NCBI GenBank assembly: GCA_020845695.1
Contig: JADLFG010000064.1
Location: forward strand, 28,779-92,778
Direction of reading: 5' to 3'
Source of the DNA: Thermoleophilia bacterium
GTDB taxonomy: Bacteria > Actinomycetota > Thermoleophilia > Gaiellales > Gaiellaceae
DNA: 64,000 nucleotides
In this document: positions 16,295-23,690 of the stretch, piece after piece
How the letters are laid out: each line of letters begins with the position of its first letter
Numbering within the stretch: the stretch's first letter is position 1
Made by a program: the position numbers and the translations under genes
Notes under the pieces: model-generated
Told to the model about the DNA's origin: nothing
Seen by the model: the letters and a program-made list of their open reading frames with translations, nothing else
Databases searched by the model: none

Positions 16295-17418
16295 GCGGCC
16301 ACCTGATCGCGCCCCACGGCGGCACGCTCGTCGATCGTTCCGGGGAGCGACCGGCCGAGCTCGAGTCGCTCGAGGTGGTCACGCTCACCTCCCGCGAGGC
16401 GTCCGATCTCGACATGCTCGCCTCGGGCGCGCTGTCCCCGCTGACCGGGTTCATGGGCTCGACGGACTACCGGCGGGTGCTCGACGAGATGCGGCTCGAG
16501 AGCGGGCTGCCCTGGGCGCTCCCCGTCTGCCTCGCCGTCTCCGAGGCGCCGCGCGGCGACCGGGTCGCGCTCGCAGACGAGAGCGGGCGCCTCTGCGCCG
16601 TGCTCGACGTCGAGGAGGTGTACGGCTACGAGAAGGAGCAAGAGGCGGAGCGCTGCTTCCGCACCACCGAGGACGCGCACCCTGGGGTCGCGCGCCTGTA
16701 CGCGCAGAACGATCTCTACCTCGCGGGTCCGGTCACCGTGTTCGAGCGACAGCGGCCCGGCTTCCCCGAGCTCCACCGCGACCCGAGGCACACCCGCGCC
16801 CTCTTCGCCGAGCGCGGCTGGAAGCGCGTCGTCGGCTTCCAGACCCGCAACCCGATCCACCGCGCCCACGAGTACCTGACGAAATGCGCGCTCGAGACCG
16901 TCGACGGGCTGCTCATCCACCCGCTCGTGGGGGAGACGAAGTCCGACGACGTGCCCGCCGCCGTGCGTGTCAAGGCCTACGAGGTGCTGATCGAGGGCTA
17001 CTACCCGCGCGACCGGGTCGTCGTCTCCGCGTTTCCCGCCGCGATGCGCTACGCCGGCCCGCGCGAGGCGGTCTGGCACGCGATCTGCCGCAAGAACTAC
17101 GGCTGCTCGCACTTCATCGTCGGCCGCGACCATGCCGGCGTCGGGAGCTACTACGGCACCTACGACGCCCAGCTCATCTTCGACGAGTTCGAGAGCCACG
17201 AGCTCGACATCGAGCCGATGTTCTTCGAGCACTCGTTCTGGTGCAAGCCGTGCGGCCAGATGGCGAGCGCCAAGACCTGCCCGCACTCGGGGGACGACCA
17301 CGTCTTCCTCTCCGGGACGAAGGTGCGGGAGCTGCTCTCGAACGGCGAGCTGCCGCCGGCGGAGTTCTCCCGCCCCGAAGTCGCCAGCGTGCTGATCGAG
17401 GCCTACCGCGAGAGCTAG
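16291..17418 (+). CDS. sat: Sulfate adenylyltransferase (ATP sulfurylase)
   Basis: 375 aa, homo-oligomeric Sat type (not CysDN). Converts sulfate and ATP to APS, the first step of assimilation. N-terminal PUA-like domain (about 1-160, with '[14 protein letters not shown]'), then the nucleotidyl-transferase domain with '[16 protein letters not shown]' (QTRNP and HRAH, about 180-195), '[14 protein letters not shown]', 'GRDHAGVG' (about 275) and '[11 protein letters not shown]'. A zinc-site-like '[15 protein letters not shown]' lies at about 313-327. The start at 16291 (GTG) overlaps the cysC stop; the frame is open further upstream only by chance inside cysC. A strong hairpin follows 6 nt after the stop. 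Confidence 0.92.
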   Translation: MSGHLIAPHGGTLVDRSGERPAELESLEVVTLTSREASDLDMLASGALSPLTGFMGSTDYRRVLDEMRLESGLPWALPVCLAVSEAPRGDRVALADESGRLCAVLDVEEVYGYEKEQEAERCFRTTEDAHPGVARLYAQNDLYLAGPVTVFERQRPGFPELHRDPRHTRALFAERGWKRVVGFQTRNPIHRAHEYLTKCALETVDGLLIHPLVGETKSDDVPAAVRVKAYEVLIEGYYPRDRVVVSAFPAAMRYAGPREAVWHAICRKNYGCSHFIVGRDHAGVGSYYGTYDAQLIFDEFESHELDIEPMFFEHSFWCKPCGQMASAKTCPHSGDDHVFLSGTKVRELLSNGELPPAEFSRPEVASVLIEAYRES

Positions 17419-17424
17419 CCGTGT

Positions 17425-17465
17425 GGGGGCCCGCCGGGGAACGTGAGCGCGACCGGCGGGCCCCC
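17425..17465 (+). terminator. Strong hairpin between sat and the TauE/SafE gene
   Basis: A perfect 13-bp inverted repeat: left arm 17425-17437, right arm 17453-17465, 15-nt loop. No T tract follows, and the next GTG is only 17 nt beyond the right arm. It could be a factor-dependent terminator, an attenuator that lowers exporter expression, or an mRNA 3' stabiliser. Confidence 0.6.
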
Positions 17466-17482
17466 GCGGGCTCCCTCCGCCC

Positions 17483-18259
17483 GTGACCTGGGAGCTCACG
17501 CTCACAGGGCTCCTGATCGGCCTGCTCGTCGGGATCACGGGCATGGGCGGGGGCTCGCTGATGACCCCGGTCCTGATCCTGCTCTTCGACTTCAAGGCCG
17601 TGACGGCGGTCGGGACGGACATCCTCCACGGGGCGATCTTCAAGACGATCGGAGCGGGGCAGCACCGCGTCCTCGGCCACGTGCATGCCCGCCTCTGCTT
17701 CTGGATGGCGCTCGGGTCGGTGCCGTCCTCGATCGGCGGCGTCACGCTGGTCGAGCTGCTCGAGCGCCGCTACGGCGACGACGTCCACGAGCTCGCGACG
17801 ACGATCCTCGGCGTCGCCCTCGTCGTGGTCGGCCTCGGCTTCCTCGCGAAGACGTACATCCACCGCAAGCCGGTCGACGACCGGCCGTATCGCCTGACCG
17901 ACCGTGACCGGGCGCTCGCCGTGGCGATCGGCGCCGTCGGCGGCTTCGTGCTCGGCCTCACCTCCGTCGGCAGCGGCACGTTCTTCGGGCTGGCGATGCT
18001 CCTCCTGTTCCCGCTGACCGCGGCCAAGATCGTCGGCACCGACATCTTCCACGCCGCGATCCTGCTCTGGGCGGCGGGCATCGCCCATCTCGCGAGCGGC
18101 AACGTCGATCTCGCCGCCACGGGCTGGCTCGCGCTCGGCTCGGTCCCCGGCGTGCTCGCCGGCGGGCACCTGACCGTCCGCCTGCCCGACCGGGCGATCA
18201 GGACCGCGCTCGCGACCGTGCTCTTCCTCGCCGGGCTGAAGCTCGTCGGCGTCTTCTGA
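17483..18259 (+). CDS. TauE/SafE family sulfite/sulfonate exporter
   Basis: 258 aa, about eight membrane segments in two repeated halves. Each half starts with the family's glycine-rich helix: 'LIGLLVGITGMGGGSLMTPVLILL' (about 12-35) and 'GAVGGFVLGLTSVGSGTFFGLAML' (about 151-174). Members export sulfite, sulfoacetate or related anions. Its place after the sulfite-producing genes suggests it removes excess sulfite or exports a sulfonate product of the ComA branch. GTG start. The hairpin at 17425-17465 separates it from sat and may set its level. Confidence 0.83.
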   Translation: MTWELTLTGLLIGLLVGITGMGGGSLMTPVLILLFDFKAVTAVGTDILHGAIFKTIGAGQHRVLGHVHARLCFWMALGSVPSSIGGVTLVELLERRYGDDVHELATTILGVALVVVGLGFLAKTYIHRKPVDDRPYRLTDRDRALAVAIGAVGGFVLGLTSVGSGTFFGLAMLLLFPLTAAKIVGTDIFHAAILLWAAGIAHLASGNVDLAATGWLALGSVPGVLAGGHLTVRLPDRAIRTALATVLFLAGLKLVGVF

Positions 18260-18287
18260 CCCGTCCAGCCGGCGGCGACCGCCGCAC

Positions 18288-18293
18288 TACAAT
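18288..18293 (+). promoter_or_regulatory. -10 box (Ig-like surface protein gene)
   Basis: TACAAT lies 9 nt before the TTG start at 18303. Confidence 0.5.
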
Positions 18294-18302
18294 CGCCGGG
18301 CC

Positions 18303-19286
18303 TTGTCCCGGCTCGCCGTCACGACCGTCGTGCTCGCGCTCGTCGCCGGCACGGCAGCTGCCTTCGCGGTCGCGGAGAGGCTGAAGCTCGAGCGCTCCCC
18401 GATCACGGCGCCCCGGTTCGATCGGCTCTTCTCCCCGGTCTGCGAGTGCGAGACGGGTAGCGCGCGCCTGCGGCTGCGGTTTCGCCGCGCCGAGACCGTG
18501 GACGCTACGATCGTCGACGCGAGCGGGGAGCACGTGCGTGCGCTCGTCCGGGGGGAGCGAATCAGGGCCGGCGACCACGTCTTCGTCTGGGACGGGCGCG
18601 ACGATGCCGGCGAGGTTGCCTCCGACGGCCGCTACCGCCTCCGGCTCAGGCTCGTCGGCGAGCGACGGACGATCCTCGTCCCGACGACCGTCCAGCTCGA
18701 CGCGACCCCGCCCGAGGTCACGCTCGTCGGGGTCGAGCCGGACGTGTTCTCCCCCGACGGCGACGGCCGCCGCGACCGCACGAAGGTGTTCTTCCGTTCG
18801 AGCGAGCGGGGCCGGGCGGAGCTCGACGTGAACGGCGAGCCGGTCGTGCGCAGCCCCAGTCGCCCGGGCGGGAAGGCCGCCCTCGCGCTTCGCTGGGGCG
18901 GGAGGCTCGGCGGCGAGCTCGCCGGCCCGGGCGTCTACGAGGTCACCGTGCGCGTCCGCGACGCGGCCGGAAACCTGTCCGAGCCGGCCGGCCCGCTGCC
19001 GGTCGAGATCCGCTTCGTTCGCCTCGACCGGGGCGCCTACACGGCCGAGGCGGGCGGGACGCTCACGTTCGGGGCCGAGGCCGACGCGGTCTCGTTCGCC
19101 TGGTCGCTCCATCGTGACCGCGACGGGCAGGCGGGGAAGGTCGTCCTGCGCGGACAGGCGGAGCCGGCCGCCTCGGTCTCCGTGGCGCTGCCACCGCAGG
19201 TCGCGCCCGGCGCCTACGTGCTGCGCGTCTCCGTGGGCGAGCGCCGTGACCGGGCGCGCGTCACGGTCACGGAGACCGGATCCTGA
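18303..19286 (+). CDS. Secreted FlgD-like Ig-domain protein
   Basis: 327 aa from a TTG start placed by the TACAAT box. N-terminal signal peptide or anchor (LAVTTVVLALVAGTAAAFAVA, about 4-24). Two Ig-like repeats of the FlgD/CHU_C kind follow: the first at about 45-120 with 'HVFVWDGRDDAG' and 'SDGRYRLRLRL', the second at about 135-245 with 'VFSPDGDGRRDRTKVFF' and 'GVYEVTVRVRDAAGNLSEPAGPL'. A third beta-rich domain ends the protein. Such modules bind other exported parts or polymers. Its stop shares a base with the polymerase gene start (TGATG), so it likely works with that polymerase. The fragment at 1-246 belongs to a related protein. Confidence 0.78.
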   Translation: MSRLAVTTVVLALVAGTAAAFAVAERLKLERSPITAPRFDRLFSPVCECETGSARLRLRFRRAETVDATIVDASGEHVRALVRGERIRAGDHVFVWDGRDDAGEVASDGRYRLRLRLVGERRTILVPTTVQLDATPPEVTLVGVEPDVFSPDGDGRRDRTKVFFRSSERGRAELDVNGEPVVRSPSRPGGKAALALRWGGRLGGELAGPGVYEVTVRVRDAAGNLSEPAGPLPVEIRFVRLDRGAYTAEAGGTLTFGAEADAVSFAWSLHRDRDGQAGKVVLRGQAEPAASVSVALPPQVAPGAYVLRVSVGERRDRARVTVTETGS

Positions 19287-20728
19287 TGGAGCACGCGGAC
19301 GTTGCGAGCGGCGCCGCGATCGCGGGCGCAGCCGGGGTTGCGCTGCTGCTCATGCGGCGCGAGCGCGGCCCACTCCTCGCCGGCCTCGCCCTGCTCGCCG
19401 GCGGCATGGGCGGGCTCGCGTACGCGCTCGTGCCGGGCGGCGACCTGCGCGCTCTCGTCGACTCGCCAGCGCGAATCGGCGCCGTCTGCGTGCTCGGCGT
19501 CGCCCTGGTCGGCCTCGCCGTGCTACTCGCCAGGCTGCCGGCGCTCGTGCCCGTCTGCGCGCTCGCCGCCGCCCCGTTCCGCGTGCCCGTCACGATCGGG
19601 GAGCAGGAGGCGTTCCTGCTCGTGCCGCTCTACGCGGTCCTCGCGGCTGCGGCGCTCGCCTTCCTCGTCCGCGTGCTGCGGGGCGGGGAGCTCCGGCCGT
19701 TGCCCCGGCCGCTCGCGTGGCCGGCGGCCGCGTTCGTCGGGCTCTCGGCACTCTCGCTGCTATGGGCCGGCGACCCGCGCTCCGGCTCGATCCAGCTCCT
19801 CTTTTTCCTGCTCCCGTTCGGGGCGCTGCTCGCCGTCGTCGCGCGCGCTCCCGCCGCCGCGTGGTGGTCCCGCTCGCTCGCGGCCACGCTGGTCGTGCTC
19901 GCCTGCGCCTTCGCCGTGATCGGGATCTCTCAGCTCTGGACGGAGCGGCTCTACTTCGCCCGCGACCTCGAGGTGGCGAATGCGTACACGACCTACTTCC
20001 GGACGACCTCGCTCTTCGCCGACTCGAGCATCTACGCGCGCCAGCTCGTGCTCGCGATCGTCGTCCTCGTCGTGGCGCTCTGGCTCGCGCGGATCCGGCT
20101 CGCGCTCGCGCTCGCGTTGCTCGCGCTCCTGTGGACAGGGCTCTTCTTCTCGTACTCCCAGTCGGCGATGGTCGCGCTCGTCGTCTCCACCCTCGCCGTC
20201 AGCTTCGTCGCGGCCGACCGTACGAGCCGGCGCGCGCTCGCCGCCGGAGCGCTCGCCGTCGCGCTCGCCGCGGGCGCGTTCGTCGGCGTGGTCGTGCGCG
20301 ACCAGCCGCTCGACCGGCTCACGAGCGGGCGCTCGCCGCTCGTCGCCGGGACCTGGAACGTGTTCGTGGACCACCCTTTGGTCGGGGTCGGCGTCGGCTC
20401 GCAGCCGCAGGCGAGCCAGGAGCGAAGCGGCGTCAAGGATCGGGACAAGTACGCGTCGCACACGACGCCCCTGACCGTCGCAGCCGAGCTCGGCGTGCTC
20501 GGGCTCGCGGCCCACGTCGCGTTCCTGGCCGGCGCCGCCCGGCTGCTCGTCACGGCGTTCCGGCGCGTGCCGGCGCTCGGACTCGGTCTGGGCGCCGTCT
20601 TCCTGCTGCTCGTCGCGCACTCCCTCTTCTACAGCGGCTTCTTCGAGGATCCGCTCACCTGGGGGGTCCTCGCGGTGGCGGCGGCCGTGCTCTTCCCGCA
20701 GCCAGGCGCCTCGACGCGCGCGCCGTAG
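19286..20728 (+). CDS. O-antigen ligase/polymerase-type membrane protein
   Basis: 480 aa, about 12 membrane segments, with the pattern of the Wzy_C/RfaL (O-antigen ligase) family. The long outside loop after the middle segments holds 'VANAYTTYFRTTSLFADSSIYARQL' (about 230-253), and near 370-395 comes 'VGVGVGSQPQASQERSG ... SHTTPLTVAAELG', which matches the family's G-G-----H--Y/P--E-G signature. It would join polysaccharide repeat units or transfer the glycan to its acceptor outside the membrane. Coupled to the Ig-like protein upstream; the next gene encodes a PQQ-type beta-propeller protein. A second such protein is at 42464. Confidence 0.78.
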   Translation: MEHADVASGAAIAGAAGVALLLMRRERGPLLAGLALLAGGMGGLAYALVPGGDLRALVDSPARIGAVCVLGVALVGLAVLLARLPALVPVCALAAAPFRVPVTIGEQEAFLLVPLYAVLAAAALAFLVRVLRGGELRPLPRPLAWPAAAFVGLSALSLLWAGDPRSGSIQLLFFLLPFGALLAVVARAPAAAWWSRSLAATLVVLACAFAVIGISQLWTERLYFARDLEVANAYTTYFRTTSLFADSSIYARQLVLAIVVLVVALWLARIRLALALALLALLWTGLFFSYSQSAMVALVVSTLAVSFVAADRTSRRALAAGALAVALAAGAFVGVVVRDQPLDRLTSGRSPLVAGTWNVFVDHPLVGVGVGSQPQASQERSGVKDRDKYASHTTPLTVAAELGVLGLAAHVAFLAGAARLLVTAFRRVPALGLGLGAVFLLLVAHSLFYSGFFEDPLTWGVLAVAAAVLFPQPGASTRAP

Positions 20729-20752
20729 CCTCCTGCTGCGAGACTGGTCGCG

Positions 20753-22042
20753 ATGCGCAGGAAGGCCGTCGTCGCCGCGGTGGCGCTGGCGCTCGTCCTC
20801 GCGGGCGCCGCGGTCGCCTACGTCCTCGCCGCGCGCGACGGTCCCGGTGGCCATCTCGACACCGCGCTCGCCGGGGTCACGGTGGTGACGCCGACGACTC
20901 CGGTGACCGCCTCGGACACGACGGAGCCGCCGCCCGCGACGGCTCCGCCAGCGACGGCGGCCGGGCCGGAAGACCCCCCCGAGGGGCCCTGCTGGACCGC
21001 GTTCGGCGGCGACCCGCAACGGACGCTCGCCCGCACCGAACTCCGGCTCGGCAAGCCGCGACCCGAGCCGGTCTGGGCGAGACGCATGGGCAGCTACATG
21101 GAATACCCGCCGAGCTTCTGCGACGGAACGCTGTACGTGAACACGTTCGACGGGCTGACGGTCGCGCTCGACGCCGCGACCGGCAAGGAGCTGTGGCGGT
21201 GGCAGTCCGGGGTGAAGGCCTCGACGCCCGCAATCGCGGGGGCCTACCTCGTCGTGAGCTCCCACGACGGGACCGTCACCGGCCTCGAGCGGGCGACCGG
21301 AACGGTGCTGTGGCAGCTCAGGACCGACGCCAAGGTCGAGTCGTCCCCCGTGGTGGTCGAGGGGACGGCCTACGTCGGCGCCACGGACGGGCGGCTGTTC
21401 GCGCTCGACGCCGCCTCGGGGCAGGTGCGGTGGGCCTTCGACACGGGTGGGCGGATCAACTCGAGCCCGTCCGTCTGGCAGAACCGCGTCTGCATCACCA
21501 CGTACGCCGGCTCGATCTTCTGCCTCGACCGCCGCGACGGCTCGAAGCTCTGGAGCACGTACGTCGAGCGCAACGCGTTCCAGGCGGAGAGCTTCTACGC
21601 GAGTGCCTCGACGGATGGGGAGCGGCTCTACACCGTGGCCCGTTCCGGCAAGATCGTCGCGCTCGACGCGCGCAGCGGGAAGATCGTCTGGACGCGGAGC
21701 ACCGGCACGCTCACGTACTCGACGCCGGCGCTCGCTGACGGCAAGGTGCTCGTCGGCGGCTTCGACGGTGCCCTGCACGCCTACGACGCCGAGACGGGCA
21801 GGCCGGTCTGGGAGAGCGAGGTCGGCGGGCGCGTGCTGGCCCCGGCGGTCGTCGTCGGCGACCTGGTCTTCTTCTCGACCCTCGAGACGGACACCTTTGC
21901 GGCCCGGCTCTCGGACGGGAAGGTGATCTGGCGGATCGGGATGGGCAAGTACTCGCCGGGGATCGCCACCGACCGCCGCTACTACTTCTCGCTCAACGGC
22001 ATTCTGCTCGCGTTCGAGGGTGTCGACGGCCCCTCGTCCTGA
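20753..22042 (+). CDS. Secreted PQQ-like beta-propeller protein
   Basis: 429 aa. N-terminal signal anchor (AVVAAVALALVLAGAAVAYVLAA, about 4-26), then a low-complexity Pro/Thr/Ala linker (about 45-75), then at least seven beta-propeller blades of the PQQ/BamB kind, each with an 'ALDAATGKELWRWQSG'-like turn (Ala-x-Asp-x-x-x-Gly-x-x-x-Trp), for example near 140, 180, 220, 300 and 340. No Cys pair or Glu/Asp set for a true PQQ dehydrogenase was seen, so a scaffold or binding role outside the cell is more likely than catalysis. Its 3' end overlaps the convergent sulfotransferase gene by 61 nt. Confidence 0.8.
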   Translation: MRRKAVVAAVALALVLAGAAVAYVLAARDGPGGHLDTALAGVTVVTPTTPVTASDTTEPPPATAPPATAAGPEDPPEGPCWTAFGGDPQRTLARTELRLGKPRPEPVWARRMGSYMEYPPSFCDGTLYVNTFDGLTVALDAATGKELWRWQSGVKASTPAIAGAYLVVSSHDGTVTGLERATGTVLWQLRTDAKVESSPVVVEGTAYVGATDGRLFALDAASGQVRWAFDTGGRINSSPSVWQNRVCITTYAGSIFCLDRRDGSKLWSTYVERNAFQAESFYASASTDGERLYTVARSGKIVALDARSGKIVWTRSTGTLTYSTPALADGKVLVGGFDGALHAYDAETGRPVWESEVGGRVLAPAVVVGDLVFFSTLETDTFAARLSDGKVIWRIGMGKYSPGIATDRRYYFSLNGILLAFEGVDGPSS

Positions 22043-23007
22043 CCGGCGCCGCCGGCGAGCGGCGGGTGCCGCCGCCGCCAGAGCGGCGTGCGCTGGAGCA
22101 CCGCCCCTGACGCCTTCCACGCGCCGACCTTCGCCGCGTAGGCCGCGAGCGCGAGCCGCGCCCGCGGGCTGGGACCTCCGGCTCGCCCGGGCGAGCTGAC
22201 CGTGTAGCCGAGCCCGGCGAGGACGTCGCCGGCGACCGACTCGAAGGCGTCGACCGTGCCGGGCGCCATGGCGGCGCGCCAGTCGCGCAGACCGGGCGTC
22301 GGCGGTCTGAGCAGGCTCTGCTGGTGGGCCTTGCGCGAGACGTCGACGGTGCCGGCGTAGTCGAGCATGCCGCTGTTGTAGACGAGGGCGCCGTGAGCGC
22401 AGATCCGTTCGAGCTCGCGCGGCGGGTCGGCCACCAGCGCCTCGTAGCGGACCTCGAGGTAGCGGTCGCCGGCGCGGCGGCCGAGCTCGCGCGCGGCGAG
22501 CACCTCGGTCCGCCACTGGCAGGCGAACGCGCCCGCGTCACGGGGGTGACCCCACGACTCGGTCATGATCCCCGCGGGTACCGACAGGAAGGACAGTGCG
22601 ACGTCGCGCCCGTCCCGGACGAGGTGGACGTAGCGGGCGTCCGGGAACAGGCGCTCGAGCAACGGCAGGTAGCGCATGTAGAGCGGCGTCTTGTCGCCCC
22701 AGCGCCGCTTGCCGCGCCGCGCCGCGTACAGCTCGTAGACGGCCCGGATCCCGTCCGCGACCGTGGCCCCGGGCCGCAGCCGCGCGCGCACGTCAGAAGC
22801 GGCGACGCCCCAGGCGGCCAGCGCCGGCAACCGTCGCAGGTCGTCCTCGAACGCACCAGGGTCGAGCCGGCCGCGGTGGCGGGCGGCGAGCTGCGGGATG
22901 AAGTACGACTCGTCGGGGATCGCGAGCTCCGGATGGCGGTCGAGCATCACCCGCAGGAGCGTCGTACCCGAGCGCCGGACGCCGAGGACGAAGAGCGGCG
23001 GGCCCAT
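21982..23007 (-). CDS. Sulfotransferase family protein
   Basis: 341 aa. P-loop sulfotransferase of the Sulfotransfer_3 type: 5'-phosphosulfate loop 'LGVRRSGTTLLRVML' at 8-22, 3'-phosphate-binding 'VHLVRDGRDVALSF' (about 125-138) and the family's 'YLEVRYEALVADP' (about 184). It would move sulfate from PAPS to a sugar or other acceptor. Start at 23007 (ATG) is set by TACCGT 8 nt upstream on the minus strand; a longer upstream frame has no support. The C-terminal about 70 residues are poorly conserved and the last 20 codons overlap the beta-propeller gene. Confidence 0.82.
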   Translation of the reverse strand: MGPPLFVLGVRRSGTTLLRVMLDRHPELAIPDESYFIPQLAARHRGRLDPGAFEDDLRRLPALAAWGVAASDVRARLRPGATVADGIRAVYELYAARRGKRRWGDKTPLYMRYLPLLERLFPDARYVHLVRDGRDVALSFLSVPAGIMTESWGHPRDAGAFACQWRTEVLAARELGRRAGDRYLEVRYEALVADPPRELERICAHGALVYNSGMLDYAGTVDVSRKAHQQSLLRPPTPGLRDWRAAMAPGTVDAFESVAGDVLAGLGYTVSSPGRAGGPSPRARLALAAYAAKVGAWKASGAVLQRTPLWRRRHPPLAGGAGQDEGPSTPSNASRMPLSEK

Positions 23008-23015
23008 CGGGCGGA

Positions 23016-23021
23016 ACGGTA
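23016..23021 (-). promoter_or_regulatory. -10 box (sulfotransferase gene)
   Basis: Minus-strand TACCGT, 8 nt before the ATG at 23007. It is back to back with the plus-strand box at 23042. Confidence 0.45.
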
Positions 23022-23041
23022 CTGCCCGTGGCGGCGGCCCG

Positions 23042-23047
23042 TAGACT
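23042..23047 (+). promoter_or_regulatory. -10 box of leaderless promoter (PIG-L gene)
   Basis: TAGACT lies 7 nt before the ATG at 23055. A GTG at 23028 lies before the box and is rejected as start. Confidence 0.6.
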
Positions 23048-23054
23048 TGCCCGC

Positions 23055-23690
23055 ATGATCGAGGCCTGGCGCCGCGTGCTCGTGCTTGCGCCGCACACCG
23101 ACGACGGGGAGTTCGGGTGCGGCGGCACGATGGCGCGGCTCGTCGAGCTCGGGGTCGAGGTGCGCTACGTTGCCTTCTCGATCGCGACGAAGTCGCTCCC
23201 GCCCGGCTTCCCGCCGGACACGCTGGCGCGCGAGGTGCGGGAGGCAACCGCCGAGATCGGGCTCGGCTCCGGGCAGCTCTCCGTGTACGACTTCGAGGTT
23301 CGCTCGTTTCCCGAGCATCGTCAGGCGATCCTCGAGCTCCTGATCGAGATCTGGGAGGAATGGCCGCCCGATGCCGTGCTCCAGCCGAGCCTTGGCGACA
23401 TCCACCAGGACCACCAGACAGTTGCCGCCGAGGGGCTGCGCGCCTTCAAGCGCACGACCGTGCTCGGCTACGAGATCCCCTGGAACACGCTCAACTTCAA
23501 CTTCCAGGCGTACGTCTCGCTCGACCGCGACCACGTGGAGCGCAAGGTGGCCGCGCTCGCCCGCTACGAGTCCCAGCAGCATCGCAACTACGCGAACGCC
23601 GACTACATCTGGAACCTCGCCCGGACGCGCGGGATCAACGTCGGCCGCGAGTACGCGGAGGCGTTCGAGGTCTACCGGGTCGTCAGCTGA
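23055..23690 (+). CDS. PIG-L family N-acetylglucosaminyl deacetylase
   Basis: 211 aa zinc-dependent deacetylase of the LmbE/PIG-L family. The metal and catalytic motif is 'VLAPHTDDGEFGCGG' (P-H-x-D-D, about 11-25) and the second metal ligand is in 'GDIHQDHQTVA' (H-x-x-H, about 111-121). Members remove N-acetyl groups from sugar substrates such as GlcNAc-inositol, bacillithiol precursors or glycopeptides. Its placement among glycan genes suggests N-deacetylation of an amino sugar, which would also create a site for N-sulfation (inference). It overlaps the convergent amidase gene by 8 nt. Confidence 0.85.
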   Translation: MIEAWRRVLVLAPHTDDGEFGCGGTMARLVELGVEVRYVAFSIATKSLPPGFPPDTLAREVREATAEIGLGSGQLSVYDFEVRSFPEHRQAILELLIEIWEEWPPDAVLQPSLGDIHQDHQTVAAEGLRAFKRTTVLGYEIPWNTLNFNFQAYVSLDRDHVERKVAALARYESQQHRNYANADYIWNLARTRGINVGREYAEAFEVYRVVS

